Assembly (NCBI RefSeq): GCF_051967035.1
Contig: NZ_JBQCKK010000013.1
Location: 1-64,000, forward strand
DNA length: 64,000 nucleotides
Reading direction: 5' to 3'
DNA from: Brevibacillus sp051967035
Lineage (GTDB): Bacteria; Bacillota; Bacilli; Brevibacillales; Brevibacillaceae
In this document: one piece after another, positions 57,809 to 64,000 of the stretch
Layout: each line of letters starts with the position of its first letter
Position numbering within the stretch: the first letter of the stretch is position 1
Program-made: the position numbers and the translations under genes
The notes under the pieces: model-generated
The model's database searches: none
Told to the model about the DNA's origin: nothing
Seen by the model: the letters and a program-made list of their open reading frames with translations, nothing else

Positions 57809-58818
57809 GTATCGAACTGCTAGCGCCAGGACTGTACACGACGGTGCAGGACCTGGGCCGATACGGCTATCAGCGGTACGGCGTGATCGTCGGCGGGGCG
57901 ATGGACACGCTGGCGATGCGCCTGGCCAACCTGCTTGTTGGCAACGAGCCAAACGCTGCCGTGTTGGAACTGACCGTGAAAGGCCCCGTCCTGTTGGTTC
58001 ATCAGGATTTGCTGCTGGCCGTCTGCGGAGCGGACATGCAGCCCACTGTGGACGGCGTCCGCATTCGCAGGAACCGTCCTGTCTGGGTGAAAAAAGGCAG
58101 CACGCTGACATTTGCCCATGCCCGGACAGGCTGCCGGGCTTACCTCGCCGTTGCAGGCGGCTGGGATGTTCCGCTCGTCATGGACAGCCGGAGTACGAAT
58201 GTCCGGGCGGGCTTTGGCGGAGCAGAGGGCAGGACGCTTCGGGCAAAAGATCGGCTGCAACCGGGCAAGCCGAGCGAGTTGGGGCTGCTTTTGGGGGAAC
58301 AGCTGAAAGCCAAAAGCAAGGCGCGCAACGCGGATTGCTGCGAGATGGACTGGTTTGTTCCGTTCCATGTTTTTCCGTACCCCAAAGAGGCGGTCGTCCG
58401 GGTCATGCGGGGAGAAGAGTTCGCTTATTTTTCGGAAGCGAGCCGCCGGCAGTTTTTCGCGACACCGTATCGGCTCGCCGCGCAATCGGACAGAATGGGC
58501 TATCGCCTGGACGGGCCGGAGCTTGCGCTGGAGTCTCCGCTTGAGCTGATTTCCGCTGCCGTCTCTGCGGGAACGATCCAGGTCCCGCCAAACGGCCAGC
58601 CGATCATGTTGCTTGCGGACAGGCAAACGGTTGGCGGCTACCCGAAAATCGCCCATGTAGCGACCGTCGATTTGCCAATAGTGGCGCAGCTGCGGCCGGG
58701 TGATCGCGTGCAGTTTCAGGAGGTGTCCCTACGTGAAGCCCAGCAGGCGCTGTACAAGCAGGAAAGCGAACTGCGACAAATCAGGCTGGGAATCGAAATC
58801 AACGCGGGACGGAGGTAG
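57805..58818 (+). CDS. pxpC: 5-oxoprolinase subunit PxpC (KipA)
   Basis: Second 5-oxoprolinase subunit, 337 residues, urea amidolyase-like fold. Begins VSIELLAPGLYTTVQDLGRYGYQRYGV and has the conserved DRMGYRLDGP and LLADRQTVGGYPKIAHV blocks. GTG 57805 overlaps the pxpB stop by four bases. In Bacillus this is KipA, counteracting KipI. The two genes are therefore translated together. Confidence 0.93.
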   Translation: MSIELLAPGLYTTVQDLGRYGYQRYGVIVGGAMDTLAMRLANLLVGNEPNAAVLELTVKGPVLLVHQDLLLAVCGADMQPTVDGVRIRRNRPVWVKKGSTLTFAHARTGCRAYLAVAGGWDVPLVMDSRSTNVRAGFGGAEGRTLRAKDRLQPGKPSELGLLLGEQLKAKSKARNADCCEMDWFVPFHVFPYPKEAVVRVMRGEEFAYFSEASRRQFFATPYRLAAQSDRMGYRLDGPELALESPLELISAAVSAGTIQVPPNGQPIMLLADRQTVGGYPKIAHVATVDLPIVAQLRPGDRVQFQEVSLREAQQALYKQESELRQIRLGIEINAGRR

Positions 58819-58824
58819 AGCCCA

Positions 58825-59604
58825 TTGAGAATCGTCGACTTGAACTGTGACATGGGGGAGAGCTTTGGGGCGTATCAGCTGGGCAACGACCAGGCGCTCT
58901 TGCAGCACGTCAGCTCCGCCAACATCGCCTGCGGCTTCCATGCAGGCGATCCGGCTACGATGCGACAAACAGTGAAGCTGGCCCTGGAGAACCAGGTAGC
59001 GATCGGGGCGCATCCCGGTCTGGCTGATTTGGTCGGATTCGGCCGCCGCCGCATGGACATTTCCGCTTCGGACGCTTACGATCTGGTCGTCTATCAGATC
59101 GGGGCGCTGCAAGCGTTTGTTCAGGCGGAAGGGGGCGTGATGCAGCACGTCAAGCCGCATGGAGCCTTGTACAACATGGCCGCTACGGATTCCGCCCTGG
59201 CCGAGGCCGTGGCGGAGGCAGTCTACCGGGTCAACCCGGAGCTGATCCTGTTCGGACTGGCTGGCAGCGAATTGACGCGGGCCGGGGAAAAAATCGGGCT
59301 GCGCACCGCTCATGAAGTATTTGCGGATCGGACGTATCAGGCGGATGGGACACTGACGCCACGCACGCAGCCAAACGCCCTGATCGTAGAGGAAGCCAAA
59401 GCGCAAGAACAGGTCGTGCGCATGGTGACAGAAGGCAAGGTACAAGCGCTGCAAGGTGTAGACGTGCCGATTCGCGCGGACACCATCTGCATCCACGGAG
59501 ACGGCGCTCATGCCCTCGCATTCGCGCAAGGCATCCGCCAAGCGCTGACAGCGGCCGGAGTTTCCATTCGCTGCGTACGCTCGTCTGGGTTTGGCGAAGC
59601 GTAG
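58825..59604 (+). CDS. pxpA: 5-oxoprolinase subunit PxpA (LamB/YcsF)
   Basis: The third subunit, 259 residues, with the LamB/YcsF signatures VDLNCDMGESFG, ANIACGFHAGDP and VKPHGALYN; catalytic metal/ATP-linked residues cluster in these loops. TTG 58825 has GGAGGTAG just upstream. It closes the pxpBCA block and is followed by a terminator. Confidence 0.94.
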   Translation: MRIVDLNCDMGESFGAYQLGNDQALLQHVSSANIACGFHAGDPATMRQTVKLALENQVAIGAHPGLADLVGFGRRRMDISASDAYDLVVYQIGALQAFVQAEGGVMQHVKPHGALYNMAATDSALAEAVAEAVYRVNPELILFGLAGSELTRAGEKIGLRTAHEVFADRTYQADGTLTPRTQPNALIVEEAKAQEQVVRMVTEGKVQALQGVDVPIRADTICIHGDGAHALAFAQGIRQALTAAGVSIRCVRSSGFGEA

Positions 59605-59606
59605 GC

Positions 59607-59653
59607 AAAAAAAGAGGATCATGGCTCTATAGCAGGGCCTGATCCTCTTTTTT
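59607..59653. terminator. Bidirectional terminator
   Basis: AAAAAAGAGGATCA / TGATCCTCTTTTTT with a GC-rich loop, between the convergent pxpA and ampS genes. Confidence 0.85.
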
Positions 59654-59691
59654 GCTGCCAAGCGTGTCGTCGGGATTTGCTTGCGACTTCC

Positions 59692-60918
59692 TTACGCCCA
59701 GTTGCCGTTGCGAAACAGCGGCTCCCGTACGCCGTCCGCTGTCTCGCCATCAATGTTCATCTCGGCGCAGCCGATCATGAAGTCGACATGCACCAGGCTC
59801 GTATTGAGGCCGTGGGCTGCCAACTCTTCCGGACTCATCGATTGGCCGCCTTTGATGTTGACCGAGTAGGCGTTGCCGATCGCGAGATGATTCGAGGCGT
59901 TTTCATCAAACAGCGTGTTGTAAAAAATGACGTTGGACAACGAGATCGGAGAGTGGTGGGGGACCAGTGCGACTTCTCCGAGATAGTGCGAGCCTTCATC
60001 CGTCGCAATCAGCTGCTTCAAGGCGTCTTCGCCCTTTTCCGCGCTGACCGAGACAATTTTGCCCTGGGCAAACGTCAAGGTGAAATTTTCAATGACATTG
60101 CCATGATAGCTCAAAGGCTTGGTGCTGCGGACCGTTCCGTTCACGCCGTCTTTTTTCGGAGCGGTGAACACTTCCTCGGTCGGCATGTTTGCCATATACG
60201 ACACGCCTTTTTCGTTCACGCTGCCGCCGCCGATCCAAACGTGCTGCGCAGGCAGCTCAATCGTCAGTCGGGTGCCCGGCGCCTCGTAGTGGAGGTAGCG
60301 ATATTGCTTGGCGTTCAATTGTTCGACCTTGCTGTTGAGCATGGCGTGATGGTTGTGCCAGGCCTGCACGGGATCGTCCGCGTCCACGCGCGTCGCCCGG
60401 AAAATCGCGTCCCACAAGGCTGGCACCTGCTCTTCGGCGGGCAAGTCGGGGAACACCATGGCCGCCCATTCCGGTGACGGGACAGCCATGACGCACCAGC
60501 TTACCTTGTCGGACATGGTGTAGTTGCGGAATGTCCGCAATGCTTGTCCCGCTGCTTTATTTGCAGCCGAGATTCGCTCCAGCTTGACACCCTTGAGCAA
60601 ATCCGGATTCGTTGCTGTGATATACAAAAACGCCGCGCCGTTTTCCGCCATTTCTTCGAGACCCTTGGCTTTCCACAGCGGGTACTCGGCAAAAGCCTCA
60701 TCCGGGGCGAGATCGTACTTCATGCGGGTCAGTTCGTCGTCGGTCCAGTCGATATGGACATGTTTGGCTCCCGCTTCATACGCCTTGCGCGCTACCTTGC
60801 GCACGAACGGAGCAGCGGAGAGCGGGGCGGTCACCACCAACGTCTGCATCGGCTGAACATGGACGCCGACTTTTACGGCGAGATCGGCATAGCGGTCAAA
60901 CAAAAGCTCGAAAGACAT
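59692..60918 (-). CDS. ampS: Aminopeptidase, M29 family
   Basis: A 408-residue metalloaminopeptidase of the AmpS/AmpT type, removing N-terminal residues from peptides in the cytosol. Metal-binding motifs are visible in the second half: the SHYLGEVALVPHHS stretch, YNTLFDENASNHLAIG and VHVDFMIG. ATG 60918 has AGGAGGTACG upstream. Single gene. Confidence 0.93.
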   Translation of the reverse strand: MSFELLFDRYADLAVKVGVHVQPMQTLVVTAPLSAAPFVRKVARKAYEAGAKHVHIDWTDDELTRMKYDLAPDEAFAEYPLWKAKGLEEMAENGAAFLYITATNPDLLKGVKLERISAANKAAGQALRTFRNYTMSDKVSWCVMAVPSPEWAAMVFPDLPAEEQVPALWDAIFRATRVDADDPVQAWHNHHAMLNSKVEQLNAKQYRYLHYEAPGTRLTIELPAQHVWIGGGSVNEKGVSYMANMPTEEVFTAPKKDGVNGTVRSTKPLSYHGNVIENFTLTFAQGKIVSVSAEKGEDALKQLIATDEGSHYLGEVALVPHHSPISLSNVIFYNTLFDENASNHLAIGNAYSVNIKGGQSMSPEELAAHGLNTSLVHVDFMIGCAEMNIDGETADGVREPLFRNGNWA

Positions 60919-61200
60919 AGCGTACCTCCTGTTCGTTTGCGATAAACTCTTCTTTATTCTCCCTCTCTACGGGGAGTCATGCGCTGATTTTTGTGCAAAG
61001 AATTTCCTTGGAAAGCGCAGAAAAAGACAGATTACGGCGGCTTTCGCGTGCGCGGTCAGCCTGCTCTTCGGCAGGTACGACCCTATTTGCGCTCTTTCTG
61101 GACGCGGGTGAACAGGAAAAACGGCGTATGATGGCGAAACCGTCAAAAGCCTTTTCCCCCGTCGTTTTTTGACGCCAACCAGCCAAAAACAGATAGGAGT
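60919..61200 (+). other. Intergenic region between ampS and the ATL gene
   Basis: No supported gene. A CTCCC/GGGAG hairpin near 60960-60978 has no T-tract. Several AT-rich patches precede the ATL gene without an obvious promoter pair. Confidence 0.4.
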
Positions 61201-61207
61201 ACAGGAA

Positions 61208-61522
61208 ATGACCGAATTTACCAAGCGAGCCGTACAAATCATCGCCAGCATCCCGCCGGGTCGCGTCATGACGTACGGACAGGTCGCCGCCCTGGCGGGA
61301 AGCCCCCGGGGAGCCAGGCAAGTGGTGCGGATCCTCCACTCCCTGTCGAAACCATACAAGCTGCCGTGGCATCGCGTCATCAATGCCAAAGGCAAAATCG
61401 GGTTGCCGGACCGCGATGCCATGACCTTGCAAAAAATGTTGCTGGAGGGCGAAGGCGTAGCGGTCTCCGAGGCAGGGGAGATCGACCTCGAACGCTATCG
61501 GCACCAGCCAAATCGCTTTTGA
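61208..61522 (+). CDS. Alkyltransferase-like DNA repair protein (ATL)
   Basis: A 104-residue DNA-binding protein with the fold of the MGMT C-terminal domain. The active-site motif PCHRV is PWHRV here (W54), so it cannot transfer alkyl groups and belongs to the alkyltransferase-like (ATL) class, which flags O6-alkylguanine for nucleotide excision repair. The helix-turn-helix with the arginine finger region is TYGQVAALAGSPRGARQVV. ATG 61208 has AGGAGTACAGGA upstream. Likely complete, since ATLs are about 100 residues. Confidence 0.9.
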   Translation: MTEFTKRAVQIIASIPPGRVMTYGQVAALAGSPRGARQVVRILHSLSKPYKLPWHRVINAKGKIGLPDRDAMTLQKMLLEGEGVAVSEAGEIDLERYRHQPNRF

Positions 61523-61559
61523 CAGCTTGCTGCCCTCGCGTGGGACCGCCCGATCCGGT

Positions 61560-61919
61560 CTAGTAGCCTACCTCCACGGAGGCAATCACGACGTAAGCGA
61601 GGTCGTTTTTATCTTCTTTTTCCGCGATCACGACGCCGCTCGATGTCAGCATGCCGCCATCGACGACCTCAAACGAGACTTCGCCGTACGGCAATTCAGC
61701 GCGCACGGTGTCCAGATCGAGCTTGTCGCGGTCGGCTGGCACCGCAAGGCGGACGTTGACCTTCATATGGCGAAGATCGTTTCCGGGCAGCACGGAGCGC
61801 AGCCCCGGCATCGAATTGTGATGGATGGCGTTTTGGACAGCGCGCACGGCTGCTTTCGTGACGTTTTGCCCGTGGAGATCAATCCCCATTCCGATTTCGA
61901 TAAACATAACCTTGTCCAT
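61560..61919 (-). CDS. Lin0512-family protein
   Basis: A 119-residue protein starting MDKVMFIEIGMGIDLHGQNVTKAAVRAVQNAIHHNSMPGL, the pattern of the Lin0512 family. It resembles ring-like beta-alpha proteins and has no known activity. ATG 61919 has CAGGAGTGAAT upstream; a longer frame further upstream lacks a ribosome site. Function not established. Confidence 0.8.
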   Translation of the reverse strand: MDKVMFIEIGMGIDLHGQNVTKAAVRAVQNAIHHNSMPGLRSVLPGNDLRHMKVNVRLAVPADRDKLDLDTVRAELPYGEVSFEVVDGGMLTSSGVVIAEKEDKNDLAYVVIASVEVGY

Positions 61920-62085
61920 TGTTGCATTCACTCCTGCCGTTTTCTTTCCTGATTTCTCTCCTATCTTATCACGAATCGCGATTTTTTCCCTCCTGACGTC
62001 TTGTGTTTCTCCATCACTCGTGTCATCATTACACTTTGGCATCCTCGCTTATGATTCTTTTGACGATAATGGAGGCAGGTCTGAA

Positions 62086-64000
62086 GTGGAACGATACCCT
62101 TTTCCCTACGATCCGGCCCAGCCGTTCATCCCGCAGGTGAGCGACTGGGTAGCGGACGTTTTTTACGAGATATTGCCAGAGGCAGGCTTCGAGGTGCGCG
62201 ATGAGCAAATCTACATGGCGTTTCAGCTCGAACGGGCTTTCCAGGAAAAGCGGACGATTTTTGCCGAGGCGGGGGTCGGGACGGGCAAAACGCTCGCCTA
62301 CCTGCTGTACGCCATCTGCTATGCCCGCTATACGCGAAAGCCGGCGATCATCGCCTGTGCCAACGAGTCGCTGATCGAGCAGTTGGTGAAGCCGGAAGGG
62401 GACATCGCCAAGCTGGCCAAGCATCTGAACCTGACCATCGACGCCAGACTGGGAAAATCGCCGGACCAGTATCTTTGCTTGCGGAAGCTGGACGAGGCCC
62501 GTCACGAGCTGGATGGCGACGAAGTTTTCCAGGACATGTACGAGGGGCTGCCGTCTTTTGTGCACACGCACGAAGCGCTCCAGTCGTTTTATCCGTACGG
62601 AGACCGCAGCGCGTATTCGGCGCTGAGCGACCGGCAATGGGCCAAGATCAACTGGGATGCGTTCCAGGACTGTTTGGTCTGCGACAGGCAGCATCGGTGC
62701 GGACAGACGCTGTCGCGCGACCACTATCGCAAGTCGGCCGATCTCATCATCTGTTCGCACGATTTTTACATGGAGCACGTCTGGACGTACGAAGCGAGAA
62801 AGCGGGGCGGGCAGCTGCCGCTTTTGCCGAGCCACAGCTCCGTCATTTTTGACGAAGGGCATTTGCTGGAGCCTGCCGCGCAAAAGGCGTTGACCTACAA
62901 GCTGAACCACGCCGTTTTCGAAGAGATCATTACGCGGCTCTTGCAAGGGGAGATTAGGGAGTCGTTGGCCGTAGCCATTGAAGAAGCGATCGTCCAGAGC
63001 GAGGAGCTGTTCTCGCGCTTGAACGCCGAGAGCAAGCCAGTGGCTGGCTCTTCCCGCAAGGAAATCGCCTTTCACCCCGAACTGCTTGCCGCCATTCACC
63101 GCTTTACCAGCCTGATCGGCTCGATTGAGGAGGAACTGGCGCTGGAGAGCGGTCTGTACACGCTGGACGACTTTCAACTGCGGATCGTCGAGGAGCAGTT
63201 GGACATGATGCAGCTTGCTCTTCGCCTGTTCCAGCAGCCCGATCACGTCGTTTCCTGGATGAGCGAAGAAGGGACAGGCCCGACCCTGGTCGTCATGCCG
63301 AAATTGGTGCGGGAAGTGCTCCGGGAGCGCGTTTTCTCGCAAAACATGCCGATCGTGTTCTCGTCTGCGACCTTGTCGGTCAACCAGTCGTTTGCCTACA
63401 TGGCCGACAGCCTGGGCATTGAAAACTACCTGTCGTTTTCCGTCGCCTCTCCGTACGACTACGCGGAGCAGATGGAAGCGTTCGTGCCGCCGTTGTCCTG
63501 TACGCAGCCGTTCGCGGAAAAAATGAAGCTGGCCGTCGCGCTGCTGCAAAAAACCGGGGGACGCGCGCTGCTTTTGTTTTCGTCGAGGGAAGAAATGCAA
63601 GCGTTCAAACACGCGGTCGGTGCGTACCCGGAATGTGCCTCCATGCGCTTTTGGTACGAGGGCGACGGGGAAATCAGCCATCTGATCTCCTGTTTTCAGA
63701 ACGACGAAAAGAGCATTCTGTGTGCCGTCTCACTGTGGGAAGGGCTGGATGTGCCGGGGCCGTCGCTCTCGAACGTCATCATCTGGTCGCTGCCGTTTCC
63801 GCCGAACGATCCGGTGTTTGCCGCCAAGCGTAAAAGCGCAGCGTCGCCATTCGAAGAAGTCGATCTGCCGTACATGCTGCTCAGACTGCGCCAAGGGATC
63901 GGCCGCCTGATTCGCACCCGCGAGGACAGCGGCATCGTCTCCATCCTGAGCCCGGAGTTGTGGAGCGACGAGCGGCTCAGAGAGCATGTGCAGAGCGTCT
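62086..64000 (+). CDS. DinG/XPD-family ATP-dependent helicase (YpvA-like), partial
   Basis: The right-hand part is cut by the window end; 638 codons are present. It is a superfamily 2 helicase of the DinG/XPD type with Walker A GVGTGKT (63-69), a DEGH Walker B in VIFDEGHLLEPAA and motif VI in RLRQGIGRLIRTRED. Four cysteines (YLCLRK; CLVCDRQHRC) lie where DinG-type enzymes hold an iron-sulfur cluster. It unwinds DNA and probably RNA-DNA hybrids in repair. GTG 62086 has GGAGGCAGGT upstream and fits the domain start. Closest Bacillus type is YpvA. Confidence 0.9.
   Translation, partial: MERYPFPYDPAQPFIPQVSDWVADVFYEILPEAGFEVRDEQIYMAFQLERAFQEKRTIFAEAGVGTGKTLAYLLYAICYARYTRKPAIIACANESLIEQLVKPEGDIAKLAKHLNLTIDARLGKSPDQYLCLRKLDEARHELDGDEVFQDMYEGLPSFVHTHEALQSFYPYGDRSAYSALSDRQWAKINWDAFQDCLVCDRQHRCGQTLSRDHYRKSADLIICSHDFYMEHVWTYEARKRGGQLPLLPSHSSVIFDEGHLLEPAAQKALTYKLNHAVFEEIITRLLQGEIRESLAVAIEEAIVQSEELFSRLNAESKPVAGSSRKEIAFHPELLAAIHRFTSLIGSIEEELALESGLYTLDDFQLRIVEEQLDMMQLALRLFQQPDHVVSWMSEEGTGPTLVVMPKLVREVLRERVFSQNMPIVFSSATLSVNQSFAYMADSLGIENYLSFSVASPYDYAEQMEAFVPPLSCTQPFAEKMKLAVALLQKTGGRALLLFSSREEMQAFKHAVGAYPECASMRFWYEGDGEISHLISCFQNDEKSILCAVSLWEGLDVPGPSLSNVIIWSLPFPPNDPVFAAKRKSAASPFEEVDLPYMLLRLRQGIGRLIRTREDSGIVSILSPELWSDERLREHVQSV

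Noticed and set aside
62029..63681. A 550-codon minus-strand frame
   Set aside because: Antisense to the DinG-type helicase, which has clear helicase motifs.
1..64000. CRISPR array or restriction/defence island
   Set aside because: No array of repeats with spacers and no nuclease, methylase or toxin-antitoxin genes were seen.

Overview
The window reads as a chromosomal segment of a spore-forming Gram-positive bacterium of the Paenibacillaceae, most likely Brevibacillus or a near relative. This is inferred from a moderately GC-rich sequence with Bacillus-type gene families (YwqA/YwqB, YkpA, YitT, YuzF/DUF2642, bacillithiol disulfide reductase, KipI/KipA/KipR), strong AGGAGG-like ribosome sites, many TTG and GTG starts, and intrinsic terminators after most units. 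No plasmid, prophage or CRISPR signature is present. The only mobile-element hint is a hairpin in the first 70 bases that looks like the right end of an IS200/IS605-type element.

1-8.8 kb: tRNA uridine hydroxylase (trhO), dUTPase, a small unknown gene, then a complete sulfate/thiosulfate importer operon (sbp-cysT-cysW-cysA) behind a near-consensus promoter, and the ABC-F ATPase ykpA. 8.6-14 kb: a PucR-type regulator divergent from a DUF3311/sodium-solute-symporter pair and an N-carbamoyl-amino-acid/allantoate-type amidohydrolase, a likely ureide uptake and nitrogen-salvage unit. 14-20 kb: a nitrilase-fold hydrolase, two GNAT acetyltransferases, a P1-family peptidase and oligoendopeptidase F.

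20-28.3 kb: two NlpC/P60 wall hydrolases bracket a tRNA Asp-Thr-Leu cluster and an iron locus. The iron locus has an AraC/siderophore-binding regulator with an unexpected transposase-like N-terminus, a siderophore-binding lipoprotein with a Fur box, and a second Fur box on a promoter that appears to make only a short terminated RNA. 28.4-34 kb: acyl-CoA synthetase, monofunctional transglycosylase, DUF2642 protein, manganese catalase, a XerS-like recombinase, and a small [2Fe-2S] protein behind a near-perfect Zur box.

34-46 kb: the threonine-to-glycine pair kbl-tdh, an SLH-anchored GH18 protein, bacillithiol disulfide reductase, HIT protein, an Rrf2 regulator with an apparent self-operator, and an ethanolamine ammonia-lyase pair (eutBC) preceded by a REC-only response regulator and a terminator carrying an ANTAR-type hexaloop; then a VTT membrane protein and an MFS exporter. 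46-54 kb: an EAL-PAS-PAS-histidine kinase hybrid, and the YwqB-YwqA (SWIM/SNF2) operon with a 45-residue microprotein at its end; then YitT. 54-60 kb: a 5-oxoprolinase cluster (DUF969-DUF979-KipR-PxpB-PxpC-PxpA) with a palindromic operator at its promoter. 60-64 kb: M29 aminopeptidase, an alkyltransferase-like DNA protein, a Lin0512-type protein and a DinG-family helicase that runs off the right edge.

No single large novel system is evident. The best candidates for new biology are regulatory: the Fur-controlled short transcript, the REC-only/hexaloop arrangement at eutBC, the Zur-box ferredoxin, and two unusual fusions (transposase N-terminus to AraC regulator; EAL to sporulation-type kinase). 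All motif comparisons are from memory and were not computed.
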